In this document: positions 36,048 to 46,578 of the stretch, one piece after another
How positions within the stretch are numbered: position 1 is the stretch's first letter
How the letters are laid out: each line of letters begins with the position of its first letter
Source: an uncultured cyanobacterium
Lineage (GTDB): Bacteria > Cyanobacteriota > Cyanobacteriia > Cyanobacteriales > Geitlerinemataceae
Assembly: GCA_937899645.1 (NCBI GenBank)
Contig: CALCCD010000124.1
Coordinates: 25,258 to 89,257, forward strand
DNA: 64,000 nucleotides
Reading direction: 5' to 3'
Program-made: the position numbers and the translations under genes
The notes under the pieces: generated by a model
Database searches by the model: none
What the model was told of the DNA's origin: nothing
Seen by the model: the letters and a program-made list of their open reading frames with translations, nothing else

Positions 36048-36839
36048 ATGACCTCACAGCTTCCCCAGCCGTTGACTTCTGCCCCCGACCATCCGACCGC
36101 TTTCGTTGACGTCATCGCCCATCGCGGCTACTCCGCCGGTGCACCGGAAAATACGCCGATCGCCTTCCAGCGAGCAATGGAAATGGGGGCGCGATCGATC
36201 GAACTCGATATCCAGTGGACGCGCGACGACGTTCCCGTTGTCTCCCACGATCCGTCCCTGGGAAGAACGATCGCCGGATCGGGCCGCATTGCCGAACTGA
36301 CCTGGCCGGAGCTAGAAAACTGCGACGCCGGAAGCTGGTTCGACGGCGAATTCGCCGACCAGCGCGTCCCGACTCTCGAAACCGTCTTAAAGCTGGTCAA
36401 GCCGCTGCCGGGCGAGCTGTTTCTCGATCTCAAACCCCACTGTCAGTGGTCGCTGGAGCGCGTCAAAATTGTCCGCGACTTGCTCGAGCGCTACCGGTGG
36501 CGCGAGCGCAGCGTGGCCTGCTCTTTCGATCCGGACGTAGCCGATCGCTTCAATACCGACCCGGCGCACCCGATGGCGATCGGCTACAGCATTGCTAGCA
36601 TCGAGAGCTTCCACGAAGTCTTCGCCCGCGCGATCACGGCCAGCGCTCGCCTGATCTGCGCCTATGATATTTTGCTTGCCGACCCGGATCTCATCTGGAA
36701 CGCCCACGCCTCGGGTCTCGAAATTGTCGCTTGGACGGTCGATCGCCCGGAAGACGCCCTGCAGCTCTCGGAATTCGGCATCGATCGCGTCATTACCAAC
36801 ACGCTGCTGCCCGAGATCACAAGCGAAAGCGACGTCTGA
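36048..36839 (+). CDS. Glycerophosphodiester phosphodiesterase
   Basis: 263-residue GDPD that hydrolyses deacylated phospholipids such as glycerophosphoglycerol to glycerol-3-phosphate and an alcohol. The active-site segment IAHRGYSAGAPENTPIAFQRA has the catalytic His and Arg, followed by the metal-binding Glu and Asp in SIELDIQWTRDDVPVVSHD; the second catalytic His is that of SHDPS. No signal peptide, so cytoplasmic. The last five codons and the TGA stop form the left arm of a large inverted repeat (36823-36880). Convergent with glgP. Confidence 0.94.
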   Translation: MTSQLPQPLTSAPDHPTAFVDVIAHRGYSAGAPENTPIAFQRAMEMGARSIELDIQWTRDDVPVVSHDPSLGRTIAGSGRIAELTWPELENCDAGSWFDGEFADQRVPTLETVLKLVKPLPGELFLDLKPHCQWSLERVKIVRDLLERYRWRERSVACSFDPDVADRFNTDPAHPMAIGYSIASIESFHEVFARAITASARLICAYDILLADPDLIWNAHASGLEIVAWTVDRPEDALQLSEFGIDRVITNTLLPEITSESDV

Positions 36840-36880
36840 AGACCGGATGAATCTCATTCGGGTTCAGACGTCGCTTTCGC
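36823..36880. terminator. Perfect 18-bp inverted repeat spanning a stop codon
   Basis: GCGAAAGCGACGTCTGAA (36823-36840) is the exact reverse complement of TTCAGACGTCGCTTTCGC (36863-36880). The inner 22 bases can also pair partly (CCGGATG with CATTCGG). The left arm contains the last codons and stop of the glycerophosphodiesterase gene. No T-tract follows on the plus strand. It lies between convergent genes and could stop transcription in either direction or protect the 3' end. Confidence 0.75.
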
Positions 36881-36937
36881 TCATGTCTCGCTGATTAGCG
36901 GCTCAATTAACGGCCCAATTGCCGACCCTCGCGCCGA

Positions 36938-39502
36938 CTACTGCGCCCAGAGCACCAGACCGGGCTCGTAAGCGGTGCCCAGCAGCGGGTGGTCGGGCAG
37001 CAGGCGCAGCGACAGTCCCCGGAAGCCGCTGGCGCTGTAGGAGAACGTCGTGGTGTAGATGGCGCAGTTGCCGTCGTGACCCTGGTAGTCCATCGCGATC
37101 GCCGAGCCATCGACTAGCTTGCCCGAATCGTCGATCGCGCCCTGATATAGCTCGACCCGCACGTCCTCCGGTTTGAGGGTCATCAGATCGATGCGCGCCT
37201 TGACGGGGATATCTTCGAGAACTTTGACCTCCGTCTCCGGCGGAATGTCGATGTGCTCGATTTTAATGTCGTACCAGCGCTCGCCGATCGTCTGCTTCCA
37301 GCGGGCCAGGTCTTTGGCCGGTTGGAAGTTATCCACCGACATGGCGTGGCAGCGATCGCTCACCGGGAAGTACGCCTGACGAGCGTAGTCCTTGACCATG
37401 CGCGCCGTATTGAAAAACGGGCAGTTCAGGCGAATTGCATCCTTCATTTTGGACACCCAGCCGCGCGGCAAGCCGTTCTCGCGCTCGTAGAACAGCGGAA
37501 CGACTTCCTGCTCTAACAGGTCGTAGAGGTCGTTCGCCTCCACTTCGTCCTGATATTCGGGGTCGTCGTAGATCTCGCCCTGGCCGATCGCCCAGCCGGT
37601 ACGTACGTAGTCCGCCTCGTCCCACCAGCCGTCGAGGATGCTCAGATTCGGCAGACCGTTCATTGCGGCCTTCATGCCGCTCGTACCCGACGCCTCGCGC
37701 GGACGGCGCGGCGTATTCATCCAGATATCGCAGCCCGCGACCATCACCCGCGACACGTCAATGTCGTAGTTGGGCAAGAACACTAGCGAGTGCTGCATGT
37801 TCTCTTCGTGGATGAAGTGGACGATCTTGCGAATCAGCTCTTTGCCGGGAATATCCTTCGGGTGCGCTTTCCCGGCGATCACGAACTGCACCGGGCGATC
37901 GGCGCTGCTCATAATGCGCTTGATACGCTCCACATCACGCAGAAACAGCGTCGCGCGCTTGTAAGTGGCAAATCGGCGAGCAAAGCCGATCGTCAGCGCG
38001 CGCGGGTCGAGGGTCTCTGCGGCGGCTTTTAGTTCGCCCTGGGACGCGCCGCGCTCTTTGGCGCACTTCGTCAGCCACTCGCGCGAGAAGACCACCAGCT
38101 CTTGGCGGCGCTGTTCGTGGTTGCGCCACAGCTCCTCATCGGGAATCGCATCGACGCGCTTCCACAGGGCTTCGTTGTTCGCGCCCGCCATCGCCCACTC
38201 CGCGCCGAGGTAGCGGCTGTACAGCTCCTGGGTCTCCTTGGCGACGCAGGACTGGGCGTGGACGCCATTGGTGACGGCAAAGATCGGCACCTCCTCGGTT
38301 GGGACACCGTTCCAGAGGTGCTGGAACATGCCGCGCGAGACTTCGCCGTGGAGCTGCGCCACGCCGTTGATCGAGCTGGACATACGAATCGCCAAGATGG
38401 CCATATTCACCGGCGCGGAGAAATCGCCGGTGTTCTCGCGGCCCAGCGCCAGAAACTCCTCGCGCGACAGGCCGAAGATGTTGGCGTACTCGCCCAGGTA
38501 GTACATCACCATATCCGGCGGGAACAGGTCGAAGCCCGCCGGAACCGGCGTGTGCGTCGTGAACATGCTCGAGGAGATCACCATCTGGCGGGCTTCCTCA
38601 AAGCTGAGCCCCGATCGCTCGATCAGCATACGGATGCGCTCGAGGGCCATAAAGGCGGCGTGTCCCTCGTTCATGTGGTGAGCCGTCACATTCAATCCCA
38701 GGGCATCGAGCAGCCGGACGCCGCCGATGCCGAGCATAATTTCCTGGTGGATCCGCAGGTCTTTATCGCCGCCGTAGAGCTGGTCGGTGATGTCCTGGTC
38801 GTAGCGGTTGTTGGGCTCGATATTGGTATCGAGCATGTACAGCGACACGGTACCGACACTGACCTTCCAGGCGCGGGCGTAAACGCGGCGACCGGGATAG
38901 TCGATATGGATGCGCAGCTCGGAGCCGTCGGGATTTTTGACGAGCTCTAACGGCAGGTTATAGAAATCGTTGATCGGGTACTTCTCTTGCTGCCAGCCGT
39001 CGGCGTTCAGGTACTGGGCGAAGTAGCCCTCTTGATAGAGCAAGCCGACGCCCACCAAAGGCAGACCCAGATCGCTGGCGGATTTGAGGTGGTCGCCCGC
39101 CAGAACGCCCAGGCCGCCGGAGTAGATCGGCAGCGCTTTGACCAGGCCGAACTCCGCCGAGAAGTAGGCATAGCACTCATCGCTCTCAGCAGCAGATTTA
39201 CCACGCTGCTTTTTGTACCACTCGCGGTTCTCCAGGTAGCGATCGAGCTCGGCGCTGGCGCGGTTCATATGGGCGACGAATCCCTCATCGGCTTCGGCTT
39301 CGCGCAGCCGCTCTTGGGCGATCGTCCCCAGCATCAGCACGGGGTTGTGCTTGCTCGATTCCCACAGGTCGCGATCGAGACGTTGAAACAGGCTTTTAAT
39401 CTCGTTATTCCAGTCCCAGTAAAGGTTGTGAGCGAGTTTGCGGAGTGGCTCTAGACCCGTGGGGATGGACGGCGAGACTTTAAATTGAAAGATCGGTTGC
39501 AT
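36938..39502 (-). CDS. glgP: Alpha-glucan (glycogen) phosphorylase, DUF3417-type
   Basis: Phosphorolysis of glycogen to glucose-1-phosphate. The 854-residue protein is the GT35 form with an N-terminal DUF3417 domain (LRKLAHNLYWDWNNEIKSLF), distinct from the muscle-type enzymes. YSGGLGVLAGDHLKSASDLG is the Gly-rich substrate loop, and the PLP lysine is expected near EASGTSGMKAAMNG. The start MQPIFQFKVSPS is preceded by GAAGAGGAC, a fair ribosome binding site; a frame extending 51 codons upstream has none. It is divergent from a DUF928 gene, convergent with the glycerophosphodiesterase. Length is normal for the DUF3417 type. Confidence 0.96.
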   Translation of the reverse strand: MQPIFQFKVSPSIPTGLEPLRKLAHNLYWDWNNEIKSLFQRLDRDLWESSKHNPVLMLGTIAQERLREAEADEGFVAHMNRASAELDRYLENREWYKKQRGKSAAESDECYAYFSAEFGLVKALPIYSGGLGVLAGDHLKSASDLGLPLVGVGLLYQEGYFAQYLNADGWQQEKYPINDFYNLPLELVKNPDGSELRIHIDYPGRRVYARAWKVSVGTVSLYMLDTNIEPNNRYDQDITDQLYGGDKDLRIHQEIMLGIGGVRLLDALGLNVTAHHMNEGHAAFMALERIRMLIERSGLSFEEARQMVISSSMFTTHTPVPAGFDLFPPDMVMYYLGEYANIFGLSREEFLALGRENTGDFSAPVNMAILAIRMSSSINGVAQLHGEVSRGMFQHLWNGVPTEEVPIFAVTNGVHAQSCVAKETQELYSRYLGAEWAMAGANNEALWKRVDAIPDEELWRNHEQRRQELVVFSREWLTKCAKERGASQGELKAAAETLDPRALTIGFARRFATYKRATLFLRDVERIKRIMSSADRPVQFVIAGKAHPKDIPGKELIRKIVHFIHEENMQHSLVFLPNYDIDVSRVMVAGCDIWMNTPRRPREASGTSGMKAAMNGLPNLSILDGWWDEADYVRTGWAIGQGEIYDDPEYQDEVEANDLYDLLEQEVVPLFYERENGLPRGWVSKMKDAIRLNCPFFNTARMVKDYARQAYFPVSDRCHAMSVDNFQPAKDLARWKQTIGERWYDIKIEHIDIPPETEVKVLEDIPVKARIDLMTLKPEDVRVELYQGAIDDSGKLVDGSAIAMDYQGHDGNCAIYTTTFSYSASGFRGLSLRLLPDHPLLGTAYEPGLVLWAQ

Positions 39503-39866
39503 GTCCTCTTCTCGATATCGCGTGACGGTCAAACGCGCGGAGTTTCCACAAAAGTGGTGCTGGAGGCTGTAGTCACGAGCCAGCAGACTTTGAATGCTGT
39601 CCATTGTGGGGGCAGTTTTTCGAGGAGACGGCGACCTTAACAGAAGCTTCCTCATTGTTTACCTGTCGTTACTCTGCTGCCCCGGTAGACCGTGGCGCGG
39701 CTGGCGGGCAGAAACCTTTTCACGCTGGCCAACATCTAGATGGTGTAAGCCTCGCGCGCTAAACGCCCCGACCGCCAACGGCCCACGCCGTACAATCGAA
39801 TCGAGCAAGCCCGCGCTCGGGCTTCGTTGCTATCGCCCCTTTACCCCTTTCACCTCACGCAAATTT
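39503..39866. other. Divergent promoter region between glgP and a DUF928 gene
   Basis: No gene. The minus-strand reading frame of glgP stays open to 39655, but the extra residues resemble no family. It should contain promoters for both flanking genes; I cannot assign -10/-35 boxes with confidence. Confidence 0.5.
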
Positions 39867-40676
39867 ATGTCGCTTCGCCGTTCTCGCCGTTCTGCCGCTG
39901 TCATGGCTTGTTTGGCCAGCCTGCTGGTCGCCTCGCCCGCTCGCGCCGTCTTCTTCAATCCGCCGAGCAGCCAGACCCCATCCTCGCTCGGGGGCAACTC
40001 CCGGCGCGGCGGCTGTGCAGCCGACGAAGTCGCCCTTTCGGAAGACGAGCGGCTGGTGTCCTTTCTGCCGATCGTGCCCGACCCGACGGAGGTAGTCGCG
40101 CTGACGACGAAGGCCGCGCCGTCGATGTGGGTCTACGTACCGCCAACCTCGGCCCAAACCGTGGAGTTCGCGCTGCTCGACAGCGTCGCTGGGGAATACA
40201 TCTATCTGGCCAGCTTCCCGATCGCCACGTCGGGCCTCTACCGCATCGATCTGCCCGCCGACATGGAGCTGAAGGCCGATCGTCCGGACGCACCGCAGGA
40301 CTACATTTGGTTCCTCGACCTGGTCTGCGATCCCGGTCGCCCGGAAGAAAACCTCTCGACGACTGGAACCCTCAAGCGCGTCCCGACCGATGCGGACGCC
40401 GCTCTAGAAAACGGCCTGGACGACGCGCCCGACGCGATCGAGCGAGCTAAAGCCTACGGCGAGAGTGGCGTCTGGGTCGATATGGTCGCCGAGGTTTCGG
40501 CTGCCCGCGAGACCGAAACGGACGCACCGACAGGCGAATCCACGGAGTTTTGGAACGGCATCTTCGATGTGGCGCTGCCGGTCGCCGAGCGTGAGGATGT
40601 CGATCGCGCCGAGCAGCTCGATCGGCTCACCTCGGCAGATGTATTTGTCGCCGACCTCACCAGCCTGCTCGAATAG
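39867..40676 (+). CDS. DUF928 secreted protein, second copy
   Basis: 269-residue protein with a signal peptide (MSLRRSRRSAAVMACLASLL, cleavage expected after SPARA) and the DUF928 core: LYRIDLPADMELKADRP and YIWFLDLVCDPGRPEENLS, the same WFLxxxCDP block as in the copy at 15148. Both proteins share the layout signal peptide, N-terminal Gly/Arg-rich strand, core, then an acidic helical tail. The function of DUF928 is unknown. Unlike the first copy, this one has no CHASE2 neighbour. A strong bidirectional terminator follows, shared with dnaK. Confidence 0.88.
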   Translation: MSLRRSRRSAAVMACLASLLVASPARAVFFNPPSSQTPSSLGGNSRRGGCAADEVALSEDERLVSFLPIVPDPTEVVALTTKAAPSMWVYVPPTSAQTVEFALLDSVAGEYIYLASFPIATSGLYRIDLPADMELKADRPDAPQDYIWFLDLVCDPGRPEENLSTTGTLKRVPTDADAALENGLDDAPDAIERAKAYGESGVWVDMVAEVSAARETETDAPTGESTEFWNGIFDVALPVAEREDVDRAEQLDRLTSADVFVADLTSLLE

Positions 40677-40741
40677 GGCCGCGATCGCGGGTGCTGGGAC
40701 TCGATCGCCTCGAGCCTCGATCGCCAAATACCCCAAGAACA

Positions 40742-40777
40742 AAAGGCGCTCGCGGAAAGCTTCCGGCGAGCGCCTTT
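40742..40777. terminator. Bidirectional Rho-independent terminator
   Basis: AAAGGCGCTCGC (40742-40753) pairs perfectly with GCGAGCGCCTTT (40766-40777); the intervening bases CGGAA and TTCCG extend the stem. T residues at the right end and A residues at the left give a U-run in both directions. It separates the convergent DUF928 and dnaK genes. Confidence 0.9.
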
Positions 40778-40810
40778 GAGCGTAAAGCCTCGATTTAAAG
40801 CCGCTCGCGG

Positions 40811-43027
40811 TTAAACAAACGGGTTGCTCGGGTCGCCTTCGTCACTGCCTGCAGGCGAGTTGCCGCCACCGCCGCTGGACGACTCAAAGGGGTTCGCCGA
40901 GGGAGGGGGCGATGGGGCAGACGGAGCGGGCGCTGGCGACGCCGCTGGGGGCGCAGCGGATGCCGGAGCCGAATCCGGAGGGCTGGCCGTTTTCTTTTTG
41001 GCGAGGTTTTCGAGATCTGATAACAGCTCGGCTAACTCGTCGTCTTCTTCAAACACCAAACCTTCCGGCGACTTTGAAGACTCCTCTGCCGCCCGCTGCG
41101 GGCCGAACAGATCGTCGAGCTGCGCTTCCGGCTCGTTGGCGGGCTCTGGCGTCACAGCGGGTTGGGCGGCGGGCGGTTTCGGAACGCCAGTCGAAGGCGG
41201 GCCGCCTGCTGTCGCACCGGGATTTTGTCCCTGATAGATTTCCGAGCCGATCGCAAACAGGGCCTGCTGGTAGACGTCCATCGCCGCTCGCGCCACATCG
41301 AGATCGTCGCCCTGCACTGCCGCACGCAGCACCTCAGCTTTTTCCTCGACCTCAGCCTGCACCTCTTCGCGGATCATATCGGCATTGTGCTTGAGGGTAT
41401 CGGCGTAGTTGTAGAACAGCGCTTCGGCTTGATTGCGCAGCTCGATCAGGGTGCGCTGGCGGGCATCGCTCTCGGCGTTTTCCTGAGCCTCTTGGCGCAT
41501 CCGCTCGATTTCATCGGCGCTCAGACCACCCGTGTTGGAAATTTGAATACTTTGGGCACGTCCAGTTCCCTTATCGCGGGCCGAGACATTGAGGATACCG
41601 TTTGCGTCGATCTCGAACGACACCTCGATCTGCGGCACGCCGCGCGGCGCAGGCGGGATGCCCATCAGCGTAAATCTGCCGAGGCTTTTGTTATCGCTAG
41701 CCAGCGCCCGCTCGCCCTGGAGCGCGTGGACGTCCACCGAGGTCTGGCCGTCGGTGGCGGTCGAGAACATCTGCGATTTGCTAGTCGGAATCGTCGTGTT
41801 GCGATCGATCACTTTCGTAAACATCTCGCCCAGGGTTTCGATGCCTAAAGACAGCGGCGTCACGTCGAGCAATAGCACGTCCTGCACTTCGCCGCCCAAG
41901 ACACCAGCTTGGATCGTCGCACCAGTGGCGACGGCTTCGTCCGGGTTGACCGAACGATCGGGCGCACGCCCGTTAAAGAAGCCCGAAATTGAAGATTGCA
42001 CCGCCGGGATTCGCGTCGAACCGCCCACGAGGATAATGCGATCGATCTCGTCCGGGCCGAGGCCGGAGTCCTGGAGCGCACGCTCCACGGGCTCGCGGGT
42101 ACTCTCGATCAGCGGCTGGGTCAGCTCCTCGAACTGGGTGCGGGAAAACTCCATCTCCAGGTGCTTCGGCCCGGTTTCATCTGCAGTGATAAACGGCAGG
42201 TTGATCGACGTAGACGACGCGCCGGACAGCTCGATTTTGGCCTTCTCGGCGGCCTCGCGGATGCGCTGCAGCGCCATCTTATCCGTCGAGAGATCGATCC
42301 CCGTCTGACCGGCAAACTGAGCGACGAGCCACTCCAGGATGGCGTTGTCGAAATCGTCGCCGCCCAGGTGGTTATTGCCCGCCGTGGACTTCACCTCGAA
42401 GATGCCGTCGCCGAGCTGCATGACCGAGACGTCAAACGTACCGCCGCCCAAGTCGAAGACGAGCACCGTCTGCTCGGTTTCCTGCTTTTCCAAGCCGTAG
42501 GCAAGAGCGGCAGAGGTGGGCTCGTTGATAATGCGCAGAACTTCCAGACCGGCGATCGTTCCGGCGTCTTTAGTGGCCTGCCGCTGGCCGTCGGTAAAGT
42601 AGGCCGGAACTGTGATCACGGCCTGGGTGACGGTCTCGCCGAGATAGGCTTCGGCGTCCTGCTTGAGCTTTTTCAGGATCATCGCCGAGACTTCCTGCGG
42701 CGTGTGGCGCGTCCCGCGAATCTCGACGTCAACGGTGTTGTCGCGTCCGGGCACGCAGATGTAGGGCACGTGCGATCGCTCGGACTCGGTATCTTCCCAG
42801 CGCCGTCCGATAAAACGCTTGATGCTGAAAATCGTATTCTCGGCATTCGTCACCGCCTGACGCTTGGCGAGCTGCCCGACGAGGCGATCGCCATTTTTGC
42901 CGAAGCCGACCATACTCGGCGTCGTTCGCCCCCCTTCGGAGTTGGCGATAACGACGGGTTTGCCGCCCTCCAGGACGGCCACGCAACTATTGGTCGTGCC
43001 GAGGTCGATTCCGATAACTTTGCCCAT
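40811..43027 (-). CDS. dnaK: Molecular chaperone DnaK with long C-terminal extension
   Basis: 738-residue Hsp70. The nucleotide-binding domain shows [38 protein letters not shown] and [13 protein letters not shown]; the substrate-binding domain and lid follow to about residue 615 ([20 protein letters not shown]). The last 120 residues are an acidic then Pro/Ser/Gly-rich tail ending SNPFV instead of the usual short acidic end. Cyanobacteria have several DnaK paralogues; the features [13 protein letters not shown] and the grpE neighbour suggest the DnaK1 type, but this is not certain. It lies 208 bp downstream of grpE on the same strand. A terminator follows. Confidence 0.96.
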   Translation of the reverse strand: MGKVIGIDLGTTNSCVAVLEGGKPVVIANSEGGRTTPSMVGFGKNGDRLVGQLAKRQAVTNAENTIFSIKRFIGRRWEDTESERSHVPYICVPGRDNTVDVEIRGTRHTPQEVSAMILKKLKQDAEAYLGETVTQAVITVPAYFTDGQRQATKDAGTIAGLEVLRIINEPTSAALAYGLEKQETEQTVLVFDLGGGTFDVSVMQLGDGIFEVKSTAGNNHLGGDDFDNAILEWLVAQFAGQTGIDLSTDKMALQRIREAAEKAKIELSGASSTSINLPFITADETGPKHLEMEFSRTQFEELTQPLIESTREPVERALQDSGLGPDEIDRIILVGGSTRIPAVQSSISGFFNGRAPDRSVNPDEAVATGATIQAGVLGGEVQDVLLLDVTPLSLGIETLGEMFTKVIDRNTTIPTSKSQMFSTATDGQTSVDVHALQGERALASDNKSLGRFTLMGIPPAPRGVPQIEVSFEIDANGILNVSARDKGTGRAQSIQISNTGGLSADEIERMRQEAQENAESDARQRTLIELRNQAEALFYNYADTLKHNADMIREEVQAEVEEKAEVLRAAVQGDDLDVARAAMDVYQQALFAIGSEIYQGQNPGATAGGPPSTGVPKPPAAQPAVTPEPANEPEAQLDDLFGPQRAAEESSKSPEGLVFEEDDELAELLSDLENLAKKKTASPPDSAPASAAPPAASPAPAPSAPSPPPSANPFESSSGGGGNSPAGSDEGDPSNPFV

Positions 43028-43235
43028 GAGATCGAAAGTATTGCCTGGAGGAGGGGAAGAACGAGAAAAAACGAGTCGGGTGGCCGTAAGCTCGACACCG
43101 GCAACGCGAAAGCGATTTTGCCGCAGCGCCTGCTACAGCGCGACTGATAACTCCGCGCGATTCCTTATGCTAACCCGAGTCTTCTCAGAGTGACGAATCA
43201 GTCGAAACTCGAGGGTGCGTACGGCGCGCGATCGC

Positions 43236-43916
43236 CTACTCGGAATCTGCCGCCTCTGGAGCCGCCGTACCTTCTGCGGCCGTCGCGACCTTGACCATCG
43301 CGTGGCGCAGCACGCGCTCGCCCATCACGTAGCCGCGCATCAACTCTTCAACGACCGTTCCATCGGGATGCTCGTCGGTTTCCTCGCGCATCACCGCATC
43401 GTGGAGCATGGGGTCGAACATCTCACCTTCCGGACGCATGGGCGCGACGCCGAGACGCTTGAGCGCATCGACGAGCTGCTTATAAACCCCCTGATAGCTC
43501 TTGTGAATGGCCATCTCGCCATCGTTTTGCGGCTTAATTTGCGCGCGCGCGCGCTCGAAGTTATCGACGACCGGCAGCAGCTCCTTAATCGCACCGCACT
43601 TGGACTGCTCCTCGAGGTCTTGCTTCTCTTTCTGGGTGCGCTTGCGAAAGTTCTCGAAATCCGCCGCGAGGCGCGTGTACTGCTGCTTGAAGTCTTCGAG
43701 CTGGGCCTGGGCCGTCTCTGCCGTAGCCTTCAACGATTCGAGCGCTTCGGTATTCGCGGCGTCGCTGGCTGCATTTGCCGCTTCGGTAGCCGCTGCCGCC
43801 TCTGCGACGAGGGGATCGATCGCATCCTCTACGGGCAAAGCATCAGCAACCGACTCAGCCGCATCCGAATCAGCTTCGGGGCTATCGTTTCCTAACTGTT
43901 TCTCTTCTTCGATCAT
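43236..43916 (-). CDS. grpE: Nucleotide-exchange factor GrpE
   Basis: 226-residue cochaperone that releases ADP from DnaK. N-terminal acidic/Ala-rich segment and long coiled coil ([20 protein letters not shown]), then the core [33 protein letters not shown] and the C-terminal beta domain with [21 protein letters not shown]. Start set at MIEEEKQL, because the longer frame upstream is Arg/Cys-rich and unlike any GrpE. Upstream of dnaK, consistent with a heat-shock unit; no CIRCE-type inverted repeat was seen upstream. Confidence 0.95.
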   Translation of the reverse strand: MIEEEKQLGNDSPEADSDAAESVADALPVEDAIDPLVAEAAAATEAANAASDAANTEALESLKATAETAQAQLEDFKQQYTRLAADFENFRKRTQKEKQDLEEQSKCGAIKELLPVVDNFERARAQIKPQNDGEMAIHKSYQGVYKQLVDALKRLGVAPMRPEGEMFDPMLHDAVMREETDEHPDGTVVEELMRGYVMGERVLRHAMVKVATAAEGTAAPEAADSE

Positions 43917-44443
43917 CGTTGGCGTTGTGTACGTTAAATATGTTCGGAGGGCTGTTTGCGGAAGCTCGGGCCGTGCTACATCGCACCGGAGGGGCGCTTC
44001 GCCGCGCCCGAGGGGAAGTTCTCGACTCGTCAGTGCGGTGCGCCTTTGCCCGCAAGCTTGACCCTTCCAGTCGCAAGCGTCCCAGACTACAGTCCGGACG
44101 CTTAACACCATAACCCAATCGACACGCCGCATTCTGCAAATATTCAGACCTGCAAATGGCAGCGCGAATAGCAATGCGAATGGCCAGCAAACTGCGCAAG
44201 CATCATCGGGCAGCAGGCCGACTCGACGCGATCGACGCTCGCGGCCTGCTGGGCGGGCGAGGTGGCCGTGGCGATCGTTCCGTATTGGGCTGCGGCCAAA
44301 GCTACCGAGCAGCCGCGCCGTTCGACGCCTGAGAGCGTAAGCTACACTTGAACGACAAGAGCGAGCGAAGACGCTGCATCCCGAGCACCATAGCGTTTCG
44401 CGCGCAAACGCACCTCGATCGCGACCTGCTGCAACTCTTTGCC
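43917..44443. other. Divergent region between grpE and pilB
   Basis: Contains the promoters of the chaperone and pilus genes. No gene, no CIRCE element and no obvious repeat. Short frames on both strands are extensions of grpE and pilB upstream of their conserved starts. Confidence 0.45.
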
Positions 44444-46468
44444 ATGACCAATCCCGCCTCTAGTGCTCCTCGCTCCTCGAAAGCCCGCCGGTCTTTGGTC
44501 GTCCAGGCCAATTTTTCGCCCTTTGGCAACAAGCTAATCCGCGCCGGTCACGTCAGCCCCGAGCAGATGACGAAAGCCCAGCAGGAGAGTCGCCGCACCG
44601 GTAAGCCACTGCCCAAAATCATCGAGCAGATCACCGGCAAACAACTGCCTCCCGACCTGATTTTGCAGTACAAGCGTCAGCAGTTGTTCGAGTTAAAGAT
44701 TTTGCACGGCGTCGATTCATTCGATCCCGACGTCACCCAACTCCAGTCCGGACAGATCAACTCGCTGCTCGATGCAGTCCCCGTCGATACCTGCCGCCGT
44801 TACAGCTGTTTGCCCCTCGATCGCGTCAAAGACCGCGTCGTGGTGGCGATGGTCGATCCTGACAACCTCGAAGCCCAGGACGAGCTGCGACGCATCCTTC
44901 GCGCCCAGGAGTGCGGCCTGCTGCGCCGTGTCATCGCTGCCGAAGACTTCCAAACCCTGATTTCGCAGTATCTCGACGAGCAGGTCAAACGCGAAGCGGC
45001 CCAGCAGGCCATGCAGGAGAGCGAGAAGCACGCCATCTCCGTCGATGATTTTGCAGCGGCAGCGGGCGAAGATGGCGAGCTAGAAGAAGCCCCGCCAGAA
45101 GCAGAAGACCTGGAGTCCGAGGGTGATGCGGACGACAAGAGCATCGTCAGCCTAGTGAACAAAATTCTGCGCAAGGCTCTCAGCGATGGCGTTTCGGATA
45201 TTCACATCGAACCCCAAGAGGAATTCCTTCAGATTCGGATGCGCAAAGATGGCGTCCTAGCCGAGCCGTTCCCACGCCTGCCCAAGCAGATCGTATCGGC
45301 GCTGACTTCGCGCTTTAAAATCATCGCCGACATGGACATCGCCGAACGGCGTCAGGCGCAAGATGGCCGGATTCGTCGCATGTTCCAAGGTCGCGCGGTG
45401 GACTTCCGAGTCAACGCGCTGCCGAGCCGCTACGGCGAAAAAATCGTCCTGCGGATTCTCGACAACTCTTCGACGCAGCTCGGTCTCGATAAGCTCATCA
45501 CCGACCCAGAGACCCTCGGAAAAGTCCGCGAGGTCTCCGGTCGTCCGTTCGGTCTGATCCTGGTGACGGGGCCGACCGGTTCGGGTAAATCGACGAGCCT
45601 GTATTCGATCCTGGCGGAGCGGAACGATCCTGGCGTTAATATCAGTACCGCCGAAGACCCGATCGAGTACGCGCTGCCCGGCATCATTCAGTGTCAGGTG
45701 ATCCGCGAGAAAAACCTGACTTTCGCAAACATCCTGCGGGCGTTTCTGCGACAAGATCCGGACATCCTCCTGGTGGGTGAGACACGCGACAAAGAGACGG
45801 CAAAAACGGCAATTGAAGCAGCGCTCACCGGTCACTTGGTCTTGACGACGCTGCACACCAACGACGCCGCCGGGGCGATCGCCCGCCTGGACGAAATGGG
45901 CGTCGAGCCGTTTATGGTTTCCGGGTCACTGCTCGGCGTGCTGGCGCAACGTCTGATGCGCCGCGTTTGCGGTTCGTGTCGCGAGGAATACCAACCCAGC
46001 GAGGAAGAACTGGCACGCTACGGCATGCGTGCCAAAGATGAGACCGAATCGACCTTCTACCGCGCGAAGACGATCCCGCCCCAAGAGCGCAAGGCACTGG
46101 CAGCCAGCGGCGGGCTATGTACGAAATGCAATGGCGTCGGCTATAAGGGCCGCGTTGGTGTCTACGAGTTCCTGCAAAACTCTGAGGAAGTCACGGCGCT
46201 AATTAACGCCGGAGCCCCCACCGAGCGAATCGCCGAGAAAGCGGTGGAGCAGGGCATGACAACACTGCTTTCCTACAGCCTCAACCTAGCGCGCGGCGGC
46301 CACACCACCTTCGAGGAAGTCGAGCGCGTCACCTTCACCGACACCGGCCTCGAGGCGGAAATGAAAGCGAAACGCAAAAGCTCGCTCACTTGCCGAACCT
46401 GCGGCGCCGGTCTCCAGCCGGACTGGATGCACTGTCCGTATTGCATGACCGAGCGCTTCTCGGATTAG
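44444..46468 (+). CDS. pilB: Type IV pilus assembly ATPase PilB
   Basis: 674-residue extension motor that powers pilin polymerisation for twitching motility and DNA uptake. N-terminal MshEN/GSPII_E domain ([20 protein letters not shown]), ATPase core with Walker [14 protein letters not shown] (about residue 376), Asp box, Walker [13 protein letters not shown] and His box [12 protein letters not shown], and the tetracysteine zinc motif CGSC...CTKC. A second C-terminal zinc-ribbon (CRTCGAG...CPYC) is typical of cyanobacterial PilB. An acidic insert ([20 protein letters not shown]) lies between the domains. Start [11 protein letters not shown] is used because the fold begins after it. First of three pil genes on this strand; 110 bp to pilT. 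Confidence 0.97.
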   Translation: MTNPASSAPRSSKARRSLVVQANFSPFGNKLIRAGHVSPEQMTKAQQESRRTGKPLPKIIEQITGKQLPPDLILQYKRQQLFELKILHGVDSFDPDVTQLQSGQINSLLDAVPVDTCRRYSCLPLDRVKDRVVVAMVDPDNLEAQDELRRILRAQECGLLRRVIAAEDFQTLISQYLDEQVKREAAQQAMQESEKHAISVDDFAAAAGEDGELEEAPPEAEDLESEGDADDKSIVSLVNKILRKALSDGVSDIHIEPQEEFLQIRMRKDGVLAEPFPRLPKQIVSALTSRFKIIADMDIAERRQAQDGRIRRMFQGRAVDFRVNALPSRYGEKIVLRILDNSSTQLGLDKLITDPETLGKVREVSGRPFGLILVTGPTGSGKSTSLYSILAERNDPGVNISTAEDPIEYALPGIIQCQVIREKNLTFANILRAFLRQDPDILLVGETRDKETAKTAIEAALTGHLVLTTLHTNDAAGAIARLDEMGVEPFMVSGSLLGVLAQRLMRRVCGSCREEYQPSEEELARYGMRAKDETESTFYRAKTIPPQERKALAASGGLCTKCNGVGYKGRVGVYEFLQNSEEVTALINAGAPTERIAEKAVEQGMTTLLSYSLNLARGGHTTFEEVERVTFTDTGLEAEMKAKRKSSLTCRTCGAGLQPDWMHCPYCMTERFSD

Positions 46469-46578
46469 TTCGATCGTCGGCTCGACCGTGCTGCAACTGC
46501 CCCCCCATCCGCCTGCTTCTGCGATCGCCACGCACCGGCGAACTTCCCGACCAGACATCTCCAACCCGATAGGCACAT

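Noticed and set aside
41996..43147. 383-codon plus-strand frame antisense to dnaK and its upstream region
   Set aside because: Composition (His/Arg/Val/Gly-rich) is typical of antisense frames; DnaK motifs on the other strand are unmistakable.
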